From contig CM055312.2 in assembly GCA_029255685.2 (NCBI GenBank), forward strand, positions 55,028,202-55,092,201: a stretch of 64,000 nucleotides of DNA. The letters are read 5' to 3'. A program made the position numbers and the translations under genes. Shown here one piece after another: positions 22,328 to 31,251 of the stretch (positions are counted from its first letter, which is position 1; every line of letters starts with the position of its first letter). The notes beneath the pieces were generated by a model, which was not told where the DNA came from, did no database searches, and saw nothing but the letters and a program-made list of their open reading frames with translations. The stretch comes from Silene conica (taxonomy: Eukaryota; Streptophyta; Magnoliopsida; Caryophyllales; Caryophyllaceae).

Positions 22328-23317
22328 TGTGGGGAATAAAGCATGTATTCACCCTAAACTTGCAGGATTATAATGAAAAATACAGTTGTGTTTATAGTCA
22401 TAAGATTAAAAAGGATAAGAAAAAGAATTCAACCTTTGGTCCTTTGTGCTTATGGCCTAAGAACAGGAATTAATGCTAATTCCCTCCTATAACTTGCACC
22501 CAAGACTTAGTTTGAGACGTGGCCGCGTGTGCTAGAAATCCTCTCCAATTGCCTTGCAATATAGGGAGAGCCCTTGAGGTTTTAGATGTGAGATCTGAGG
22601 TTTTGGGAGAAGAATGCTCTCAAACCCTAATTTTATCCTGAGATTATTTTACAGTGCAACAAGAGTCAGTTGATATAAGGAGAAAGACTCTCCTTTTGTA
22701 TTACTTAGGTCGGCCGAATGGGTCTTGGGTAAGGGTGGGCTTTTTCCACTCTTACCTTATACCTTTGCGTGATTCGACCCGTTTAGCTTTAAGTTGTTCG
22801 CGGGTTTTATTTATAAATCGTAACATGTTATCAGATATTAATACAGTCGATATATTAATAATGGTCTGACAAAATACGATATTTTATAATTACCCAAATT
22901 AATATAACTGTTTATATTAATACGCGAATACTATATATAACCGTTTATATTTAATTTACGAATTAATCTTGTAATCCGTATTAGCTAAAATTATTTAATC
23001 CGTATTAAATAATAATCTCAACATCTTATTGACTAATATATTAGTCAACACCTCTGACTAACTGTTTAGTCATATCCGGCAAAAATGTGATTGTATTTTC
23101 ATACCTTCACATCTCTCAAACGTGTCCTATAGGTGTGACGTATAGGGACCAGTTGATCACCGCCATCCGTATGACAATAACGTCAAACTTATCTAGCAAG
23201 CCAACCGTTATTGATAAACGTGGATCAACTGGTAATAATACAAAAGTATGCCCTTGTGATCCTTAAAGAGATTTAATAAGTCATTGTACTTAATTGTCAA
23301 GGACACCAGCCCCAACA
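22328..23317 (-). repeat. 5' LTR of Copia copy 2
   Basis: 990 bp, TGTGGGGAATAAAGC to CCCCAACA on the plus strand. Its U5 end is identical to that of copy 1, unlike the 3' LTR of the same element. Confidence 0.95.
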
Positions 23318-23360
23318 GCGCTTGCATGATCGTATAATCCACGACTGAAGGTCTCACCAT
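23318..23360 (-). pseudogene. gag: Start of Gypsy A gag, cut off by Copia copy 2
   Basis: An ATG at 23358-23360 on the minus strand opens a frame that reads to the insertion point at 23318 and continues in phase at 14755. This shows that copy 2 interrupted Gag close to its N-terminus, about a dozen codons in. It is short and is supported mainly by continuity of frame across the TSD. Confidence 0.6.
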
Positions 23361-23526
23361 CCTTCAAAAGAGAAACTTGGGTTAGCTTAGCATATAGAAT
23401 ACACAAACAGTCTACCATACTTAAGTCCTTAAACTACCACATCTCTCATTCATTATTTATTTATTGGTCAAGTTAAGTTTGGGGATCACATAAGTGCGTC
23501 GGGAGCGATAACGCACTTATCCCAAC
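23361..23526 (-). other. 5' untranslated leader of Gypsy A
   Basis: About 166 bp between the gag start and the right LTR. No standard primer-binding site is recognisable. Next to the LTR is a perfect 10-bp inverted repeat, ATAAGTGCGT (23490-23499) and ACGCACTTAT (23511-23520), around an 11-nt loop. Confidence 0.6.
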
Positions 23527-23931
23527 TATAAAATCCCTCGCGGCAGCGGAAAGTAAACATCTAAAAATGCATGAAATTTTGCGCAGAATTAAAACTTTTA
23601 ATGAAATAAACTAACATGCGAGGTGCAATACTATATAACTGAAATGCGGAATGAAATGAAACATAAATAAGTAATAAGTACTAAGTACAAGCCACAGCCC
23701 GGGATAGCATATCCGTACGGGCACGAAAACTGAAATATCAAAACAGGTCTAGCTAAACGACAAGATAATAATCAACACGATGAAGGATCATGTACAGCTG
23801 CACCAACCTACATACATGAAACATGTACGCCACAGTCAGTGGGGAGTGACTAGAGGTTCTGGTAGCCACTTGTTGTCACAAACACATAAACATGTAGTCA
23901 TATAAGCAAACATGCATACTCCAACATAAAT
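23527..23931 (-). mobile_element. Gypsy A right LTR, first segment
   Basis: Starts tataaaatccctcgcgg, matching tgtaaaacccctcgcg at the edge of solo LTR B, with the expected TG decayed to TA. It contains the block of about 60 bp (cctacatacatgaaacatgtacgccac...) shared by all Gypsy LTRs here. It is split at 23931 by element E and resumes at 34363. Confidence 0.85.
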
Positions 23932-25039
23932 TGATACGAATTCTTGATCAAAGAACTCGTCCGCGGAAGCCTTCTTGTAAATCTTGAAAGTAATCTTGAA
24001 AGAAATAACGAATTAGGATAAATAAAGAAAAATCTTGGATGAATCTTGAATTATGGATGAATGATGATGATGGACGGTGGTGGTAGTGATGGCGGCGTGA
24101 TGGTGGTCCGTCGGTGGTGGTGGTTATTGTGGTTGTTTTTGTAGTTGTGACGGTCTTGAGGTGAATCCCCAAGGTAGAAGGATATTTGTTTGCCCTAGAC
24201 CTATAGGACACCCAATGGTGATTTACTCCCTAGACCTATAGTTTGTAAATCGTGCTAACACTTGAAACGCGACAAGTATCAACGGTTCGGATCAACACTC
24301 GATGAGTCCTTGAGATTTCTTTAAGAATGCCTTAAAAAGAAAACTTGTAATTTTTATTGATTGAATGATAAACTGTCTAACAAGAGAGGATCATGTGCCT
24401 ATTTATAGTAAGGTCACACGCCCCAAACCACACGCCTCCTATGACTCGGATTCTTGAATCCGTCTTTGAATAGGAGTCCTAAAATCTATCTAAATGGATC
24501 AAATATGATCCTTATTAAAATAAAAATCTATCCTAAGAATTAAAAGAATTAAATAACTAACCCTAATAATCCTAGGATAAATAACTAAAAAGATAATAAC
24601 TAATTTGTAACAACTTTGTAACAAACTAGTAATTATCCTAACAAACTAAATAACAAACTTTAACAACTAAATAACTAACTTAATAAAAATAACAAAGAAA
24701 TTAAGGAGACTCCAATTTTTTGTTGGAATCCAATTTGGCCGAGCAACTCTCCAACCATGACCGAGCCATGCGTGGTTGTGTCCGTGCTTCACGCGGCCTA
24801 CGCTCGGGCCATGACCGAGCAACCATGGTCCTTGGGCCGTGACTTCCCGAGCCCATGATTCCCTTCGAATGACTTCGTTTCTTGATTTTCTTGTATTAGC
24901 CCAAGGCCTTAAAGCCCAATGAATCTTCACGAGTAAATATACTAGCCATACGATAAATAATATTAATTTAGCCAATATAATTTGTCTTAACGATTTCCAA
25001 ATGAAATGTTGATTTGTTGCCCTATCCGGAATCGGATCA
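23932..25039 (-). repeat. Element E LTR 1 (outer)
   Basis: TGATACGAATTC to CGGATCA, with matching TGAT/ATCA ends. It contains a GGT-rich trinucleotide stretch near 24075-24130. It shares two diagnostic bases with LTR 4 (caacggttcgg and attcttgaat) where LTRs 2 and 3 have caacagttcgg and attctcgaat. Confidence 0.95.
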
Positions 25040-26973
25040 TCCCCTCCCCCTTGAAAGAGAATTGACCTCAATTCTTGATGATGAGATTTCAAGAACCGTT
25101 GATCTTGGATTACCTTTCCCGTACACATGAGCAAAGATTGGTTTGATACGGAAATCTTTTTGTGGCCGCGCCCCTTAGCACCATCCCGCGACACCACTAC
25201 TCCTTCCTTCCTAGGCTCGTGAACACGTGCACCCTCTAGCCCTAAACCTAACCGCATAGGACTAATATCCACGCCTTTAACCCTCCTAGCCTCTCGTCCC
25301 GTACCTATACTCCGTAATACTTCCTCCATACGCCTAAAGCTAGGCGCCACCTCTAATTCTCGGCTCCTCATAGCCACCCTTGAATCCGCCGTGGCCAATA
25401 CCAACTCCTCGACTTCTCCTACCTTTAAATCAGCCCCTAACACCCCTTTAACCTCCTCATCCTCTCTAGCTATAGCAAAAACTGAGTTGGCTATGTTAGT
25501 GTTCTTTCCCGAGTTGGCTCTCATCAACCCTACATCTTTGGGACTCATAGGTTTTAGGATAATCTTCTTCCCCTTATCCATCAATTCTAACTCGTTCACC
25601 CTTCCCCTATGTAGAACATCCCTATCGAATTGCCAAGGACGCCCTAGAAGAATGTGACACGCATCCATAGGCACTACATCACATAGCACCTCATCCTTGT
25701 ATGAACCCATGGCTAAGTTCACCTTGACCTGTTTTGTAACCCTAACATTGTTGGCATCTCCTAACCAATGTAAAGCATATGGTTTTGGGTGTTTGATTGT
25801 GGTTAAGGCCAATTTTGATACCATCTCTTCCGAGGCCACATTAGTACAACTACCTCCATCGATGATCATGCTACACCACTTATCTTTTACAAGACACTTG
25901 GTGTGAAAGATGTGATCTCGTTGTTCGGTAATTATAGGAATAGATTGTGCTTGTAAAGATCTAAGCACCAAAGTGTTTGCATTAGGCGCCTCGAATTGTT
26001 CGCCCTGGCCGTCCTCCTCACGCTCCCCGAAGCCTCCAAACACCTCGTCCTCCTCCTCAGATTCCTCCTCCTCTCCTACTAAATTTAAGCACGTTAATGC
26101 CTCCCTCATCGTGACTACCCTTTTATTAGGGCAAGCATTCTTGAAGTGCCCAAACCCTTGACACTTAAAACACCTGACTTTAGAAAGGCTTACCTCGCTC
26201 GGTGTTGGAGTAGGAGTAGCCTTAGTTTGAGCCGCCCCACATGCACTTGCCTTAGCCGCGCCACTCGTCATTCCCGAATTAGGGTTAGATATGGCCGCCT
26301 CTCCTTCGCCCTCAAACGTCCGGCTATACATGCCACTTCCTCCGAATCTGTTCTTACTTTGTGCTTCAACTCGTAAACACAAACTTGTGAGAGTATCAAA
26401 ATCGGAATAGATTTGAAGTTCTACAGGATTAGCAATATTTTTGTTTAACCCTCGCAAGAACCTTGCCATCTTTTGTTCTTGATTCTCTTCTACCTCCCCC
26501 ATTAAAGTAAGATTTTCAAATTCCTCTATATACTCACTCACCGACATCTTGCCTTGAACAAGATTAGAAATCTTGCGATATAAAGCAAGCTTATAAGTTG
26601 TGGGTACATACCTTTTTCGTAATCTTTTCTTTAAACCATCCAAAGAACATATTTTCTCCTTCCCGGCTCTAGCCCTTTGAGCCTTTAGACTGTCAAACCA
26701 TAAAGATGCGCCCTTGCTTAATCTTAGGATTGCGTACTTACACATCTTACGATCATCTAACTCTTTAAACTCGAACATACGATCCATCTTGCGCTCCCAC
26801 TCGAGATAGTCCTCCGGATCCGTACCTCCTTCGAACTCGGGTAACTCCGTGACCTTGAATTCGTCGGCCACACGCACCGGTTCCCTCCTTGGTTGCCACC
26901 TATTATCGTTGCTAACGACATGTTCCAGTGCCTTCTTTAAACTCTCCAAGAACCTTGGATCTTCAAGATTCAT
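24667..26973 (-). CDS. Gag-protease polyprotein, E unit 1
   Basis: 768 codons. A Gag core (about residues 40-165) with the LWFDSLKAQ and KKRLRKRY segments typical of plant Gypsy Gag is followed by a CCHC zinc knuckle CFKCQGFGHFKNAC at about 268-281, an acidic EEEESEEEDE stretch near 301, and a retropepsin-like domain with IIDGGSC at about 371-376 and ILLGRPW near 441. The catalytic triad is DGG rather than DTG or DSG, a form common in this plant lineage as I recall. The frame runs through the polypurine tract (codons for GGGDD near 640) and about 125 codons into the 3' LTR, including a hydrophobic segment at about 663-681. No polymerase follows. Unit 1 has L at 111 where the others have W. 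The start ATG is 65 nt downstream of LTR 2. Confidence 0.9.
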   Translation of the reverse strand: MNLEDPRFLESLKKALEHVVSNDNRWQPRREPVRVADEFKVTELPEFEGGTDPEDYLEWERKMDRMFEFKELDDRKMCKYAILRLSKGASLWFDSLKAQRARAGKEKICSLDGLKKRLRKRYVPTTYKLALYRKISNLVQGKMSVSEYIEEFENLTLMGEVEENQEQKMARFLRGLNKNIANPVELQIYSDFDTLTSLCLRVEAQSKNRFGGSGMYSRTFEGEGEAAISNPNSGMTSGAAKASACGAAQTKATPTPTPSEVSLSKVRCFKCQGFGHFKNACPNKRVVTMREALTCLNLVGEEEESEEEDEVFGGFGEREEDGQGEQFEAPNANTLVLRSLQAQSIPIITEQRDHIFHTKCLVKDKWCSMIIDGGSCTNVASEEMVSKLALTTIKHPKPYALHWLGDANNVRVTKQVKVNLAMGSYKDEVLCDVVPMDACHILLGRPWQFDRDVLHRGRVNELELMDKGKKIILKPMSPKDVGLMRANSGKNTNIANSVFAIAREDEEVKGVLGADLKVGEVEELVLATADSRVAMRSRELEVAPSFRRMEEVLRSIGTGREARRVKGVDISPMRLGLGLEGARVHEPRKEGVVVSRDGAKGRGHKKISVSNQSLLMCTGKVIQDQRFLKSHHQELRSILFQGGGDDPIPDRATNQHFIWKSLRQIILAKLILFIVWLVYLLVKIHWALRPWANTRKSRNEVIRRESWAREVTAQGPWLLGHGPSVGRVKHGHNHAWLGHGWRVARPNWIPTKNWSLLNFFVIFIKLVI

Positions 26974-27013
26974 GATGCCCCGAATGGATCTTATTGAAAG
27001 ATAAGGAATTCAA

Positions 27014-27034
27014 GAGCCGAAGCTCTGATACCAC
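27014..27034 (-). promoter_or_regulatory. Primer-binding site of E unit 1
   Basis: The plus strand reads GCTCTGATACCA just left of LTR 2, the complement of TGGTATCAGAGC (initiator Met tRNA type). It is repeated at the same place in units 2 and 3 (about 30127-30140 and 33233-33246). Confidence 0.9.
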
Positions 27035-27037
27035 TTA

Positions 27038-28145
27038 TGATACGAATTCTTGATCAAAGAACTCGTCCGCGGAAGCCTTCTTGTAAATCTTGAAAGTAAT
27101 CTTGAAAGAAATAACGAATTAGGATAAATAAAGAACAATCTTGGATGAATCTTGAATTATGGAAGAATGATGATGATGGACGGTGGTGGTAGTGATGGCG
27201 GCGTGATGGTGGTCCGTCGGTGGTGGTGGTTATTGTGGTTGTTTTTGTAGTTGTGACGGTCTTGAGGTGAATCCCCAAGGTAGAAGGATATTTGTTTGCC
27301 CTAGACCTATAGGACACCCAATGGTGATTTACTCCCTAGACCTATAGTTTGTAAATCGTGCTAACACTTGAAACGCGACAAGTATCAACAGTTCGGATCA
27401 ACACTCGATGAGTCCTTGAGATTTCTTTAAGAATGCCTTAAAAAGAAAACTTGTAATTTTTATTGATTGAATGATAAACTGTCTAACAAGAGAGGATCAT
27501 GTGCCTATTTATAGTAAGGTCACACGCCCCAAACCACACGCCTCCTATGACTCGGATTCTCGAATCCGTCTTTGAATAGGAGTCCTAAAATCTATCTAAA
27601 TGGATCAAATATGATCCTTATTAAAATAAAAATCTATCCTAAGAATTAAAAGAATTAAATAACTAACCCTAATAATCCTAGGATAAATAACTAAAAAGAT
27701 AATAACTAATTTGTAACAACTTTGTAACAAACTAGTAATTATCCTAACAAACTAAATAACAAACTTTAACAACTAAATAACTAACTTAATAAAAATAACA
27801 AAGAAATTAAGGAGACTCCAATTTCTTGTTGGAATCCAATTTGGCCGAGCAACTCTCCAACCATGACCGAGCCATGCGTGGCTGTGTCCGTGCTTCACGC
27901 GGCCTACGCTCGGGCCATGACCGAGCAACCATGGTCCTTGGGCCGTGACTTCCCGAGCCCATGATTCCCTTCGAATGACTTCGTTTCTTGATTTTCTTGT
28001 ATTAGCCCAAGGCCTTAAAGCCCAATGAATCTTCACGAGTAAATATACTAGCCATACGATAAATAATATTAATTTAGCCAATATAATTTGTCTTAACGAT
28101 TTCCAAATGAAATGTTGATTTGTTGCCCTATCCGGAATCGGATCA
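27038..28145 (-). repeat. Element E LTR 2 (inner)
   Basis: 1108 bp. It shares the inner-type bases with LTR 3 at two sites where LTRs 1 and 4 agree with each other. Confidence 0.95.
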
Positions 28146-30079
28146 TCCCCTCCCCCTTGAAAGAGAATTGACCTCAATTCTTGATGATGAGATTTCAAGA
28201 ACCGTTGATCTTGGATTACCTTTCCCGTACACATGAGCAAAGATTGGTTTGATACGGAAATCTTTTTGTGGCCGCGCCCCTTAGCACCATCCCGCGACAC
28301 CACTACTCCTTCCTTCCTAGGCTCGTGAACACGCGCACCCTCTAGCCCTAAATCTAACCGCATAGGACTAATATCCACGCCTTTAACCCTCCTAGCCTCT
28401 CGTCCCGTACCTATACTCCGTAATACTTCCTCCATACGCCTAAAGCTAGGCGTCACCTCTAATTCTCGGCTCCTCATAGCCACCCTTGAATCCGCCGTGG
28501 CCAATACCAACTCCTCGACTTCTCCTACCTTTAAATCAGCCCCTAACACCCCTTTAACCTCCTCATCCTCTCTAGCTATAGCAAAAACTGAGTTGGCTAT
28601 GTTAGTGTTCTTTCCCGAGTTGGCTCTCATCAACCCTACATCTTTGGGACTCATAGGTTTTAGGATAATCTTCTTCCCCTTATCCATCAATTCATACTCG
28701 TTCACCCTCCCCCTATGTAGAACATCCCTATCGAATTGCCAAGGACGCCCTAGAAGAATGTGACACGCATCCATAGGCACTACATCACATAGCACCTCAT
28801 CCTTGTATGAACCCATGGCTAAGTTCACCTTGACCTGTTTTGTAACCCTAACATTGTTGGCATCTCCTAACCAATGTAAAGCATATGGTTTTGGGTGTTT
28901 GATTGTGGTTAAGGCCAATTTTGATACCATCTCTTCCGAGGCCACATTAGTACAACTACCTCCATCGATGATCATGCTACACCACTTATCTTTTACAAGA
29001 CACTTGGTGTGAAAGATGTGATCTCGTTGTTCGGTAATTATAGGAATAGATTGTGCTTGTAAAGATCTAAGCACCAAAGTGTTTGCATTAGGCGCCTCGA
29101 ATTGTTCGCCCTGGCCGTCCTCCTCACGCTCCCCGAAGCCTCCCAACACCTCGTCCTCCTCCTCAGATTCCTCCTCCTCTCCTACTAAATTTAAGCACGT
29201 TAATGCCTCCCTCATCGTGACTACCCTTTTATTAGGGCAAGCATTCTTGAAGTGCCCAAACCCTTGACACTTAAAACACCTGACTTTAGAAAGGCTTACC
29301 TCGCTCGGTGTTGGAGTAGGAGTAGCCTTAGTTTGAGCCGCCCCACATGCACTTGCCTTAGCCGCGCCACTCGTCATTCCCGAATTAGGGTTAGATATGG
29401 CCGCCTCTCCTTCGCCCTCAAACGTCCGGCTATACATGCCACTTCCTCCGAATCTGTTCTTACTTTGTGCTTCAACTCGTAAACACAAACTTGTGAGAGT
29501 ATCAAAATCGGAATAGATTTGAAGTTCTACAGGATTAGCAATATTTTTGTTTAACCCTCGCAAGAACCTTGCCATCTTTTGTTCTTGATTCTCTTCTACC
29601 TCCCCCATTAAAGTAAGATTTTCAAATTCCTCTATATACTCACTCACCGACATCTTGCCTTGAACAAGATTAGAAATCTTGCGATATAAAGCAAGCTTAT
29701 AAGTTGTGGGTACATACCTTTTTCGTAATCTTTTCTTTAAACCATCCCAAGAACAGATTTTCTCCTTCCCGGCTCTAGCCCTTTGAGCCTTTAGACTGTC
29801 AAACCATAAAGATGCGCCCTTGCTTAATCTTAGGATTGCGTACTTACACATCTTACGATCATCTAACTCTTTAAACTCGAACATACGATCCATCTTGCGC
29901 TCCCACTCGAGATAGTCCTCCGGATCCGTACCTCCTTCGAACTCGGGTAACTCCGTGACCTTGAATTCGTCGGCCACACGCACCGGTTCCCTCCTTGGTT
30001 GCCACCTATTATCGTTGCTAACGACATGTTCCAGTGCCTTCTTTAAACTCTCCAAGAACCTTGGATCTTCAAAATTCAT
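27773..30079 (-). CDS. Gag-protease polyprotein, E unit 2
   Basis: 768 codons with the same domains as unit 1. It differs by only a few residues, for example F at 3, W at 111, L at 312, Y at 462 and T in EVTPSF, most of which it shares with unit 3 rather than unit 1. The frame is intact and again extends through the purine tract into the flanking LTR. Confidence 0.9.
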   Translation of the reverse strand: MNFEDPRFLESLKKALEHVVSNDNRWQPRREPVRVADEFKVTELPEFEGGTDPEDYLEWERKMDRMFEFKELDDRKMCKYAILRLSKGASLWFDSLKAQRARAGKEKICSWDGLKKRLRKRYVPTTYKLALYRKISNLVQGKMSVSEYIEEFENLTLMGEVEENQEQKMARFLRGLNKNIANPVELQIYSDFDTLTSLCLRVEAQSKNRFGGSGMYSRTFEGEGEAAISNPNSGMTSGAAKASACGAAQTKATPTPTPSEVSLSKVRCFKCQGFGHFKNACPNKRVVTMREALTCLNLVGEEEESEEEDEVLGGFGEREEDGQGEQFEAPNANTLVLRSLQAQSIPIITEQRDHIFHTKCLVKDKWCSMIIDGGSCTNVASEEMVSKLALTTIKHPKPYALHWLGDANNVRVTKQVKVNLAMGSYKDEVLCDVVPMDACHILLGRPWQFDRDVLHRGRVNEYELMDKGKKIILKPMSPKDVGLMRANSGKNTNIANSVFAIAREDEEVKGVLGADLKVGEVEELVLATADSRVAMRSRELEVTPSFRRMEEVLRSIGTGREARRVKGVDISPMRLDLGLEGARVHEPRKEGVVVSRDGAKGRGHKKISVSNQSLLMCTGKVIQDQRFLKSHHQELRSILFQGGGDDPIPDRATNQHFIWKSLRQIILAKLILFIVWLVYLLVKIHWALRPWANTRKSRNEVIRRESWAREVTAQGPWLLGHGPSVGRVKHGHSHAWLGHGWRVARPNWIPTRNWSLLNFFVIFIKLVI

Positions 30080-30143
30080 GATGCCCCGAATGGATCTTCT
30101 TGAAAGATAAGGAATTCAAGAGCCGAAGCTCTGATACCACTTA

Positions 30144-31251
30144 TGATACAAATTCTTGATCAAAGAACTCGTCCGCGGAAGCCTTCTTGTAAATCTTGAA
30201 AGTAATCTTGAAAGAAATAACGAATTAGGATAAATAAAGAACAATCTTGGATGAATCTTGAATTATGGAAGAATGATGATGATGGACGGTGGTGGTAGTG
30301 ATGGCGGCGTGATGGTGGTCCGTCGGTGGTGGTGGTTATTGTGGTTGTTTTTGTAGTTGTGACGGTCTTGAGGTGAATCCCCAAGGTAGAAGGATATTTG
30401 TTTGCCCTAGACCTATAGGACACCCAATGGTGATTTACTCCCTAGACCTATAGTTTGTAAATCGTGCTAACACTTGAAACGCGACAAGTATCAACAGTTC
30501 GGATCAACACTCGATGAGTCCTTGAGATTTCTTTAAGAATGCCTTAAAAAGAAAACTTGTAATTTTTATTGATTGAATGATAAACTGTCTAACAAGAGAG
30601 GATCATGTGCCTATTTATAGTAAGGTCACACGCCCCAAACCACACGCCTCCTATGACTCGGATTCTCGAATCCGTCTTTGAATAGGAGTCCTAAAATCTA
30701 TCTAAATGGATCAAATATGATCCTTATTAAAATAAAAATCTATCCTAAGAATTAAAAGAATTAAATAACTAACCCTAATAATCCTAGGATAAATAACTAA
30801 AAAGATAATAACTAATTTGTAACAACTTTGTAACAAACTAGTAATTATCCTAACAAACTAAATAACAAACTTTAACAACTAAATAACTAACTTAATAAAA
30901 ATAACAAAGAAATTAAGGAGACTCCAATTTCTTGTTGGAATCCAATTTGGCCGAGCAACTCTCCAACCATGACCGAGCCATGCGTGGATGTGTCCGTGCT
31001 TCACGCGGCCTACGCTCGGGCCATGACTGAGCAACCATGGTCCTTGGGCCGTGACTTCCCGAGCCCATGATTCCCTTCGAATGACTTCGTTTCTTGATTT
31101 TCTTGTATTAGCCCAAGGCCTTAAAGCCCAATGAATCTTCACGAGTAAATATACTAGCCATACGATAAATAATATTAATTTAGCTAATATAATTTGTCTT
31201 AACGATTTCCAAATGAAATGTTGATTTGTTGCCCTATCCGGAATCGGATCA
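30144..31251 (-). repeat. Element E LTR 3 (inner)
   Basis: 1108 bp, inner type. A few private changes, such as tgatacaaattc at its start and atgactgagc. Confidence 0.95.

Larger units (their letters stand above)
14756..23317 (-). mobile_element. Copia LTR retrotransposon copy 2, intact polyprotein
   Basis: An 8562-bp element with LTRs at 14756-15743 and 22328-23317. TSD gcgct at 14751-14755 and 23318-23322. Same family as copy 1, with coding regions almost identical. It is inserted in the gag of Gypsy A in the same orientation as A. The LTRs differ by roughly 20 changes packed into the first 130 bp or so (their U5 ends) but by only about four in the other 860 bp. The full-length frame makes it a possible enzyme donor. 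Confidence 0.97.

Noticed and set aside
23948..24211. 87-codon frame with Thr and His repeats in each E LTR
   Set aside because: Covers a GGT/GAT-rich simple stretch in the LTR; repeated only because the LTR is repeated.
25391..26376. Plus-strand open frames opposite the E gag-protease gene, repeated in units 2 and 3
   Set aside because: Shadow frames of a real coding sequence on the other strand, with biased Ser/Pro/Leu composition.
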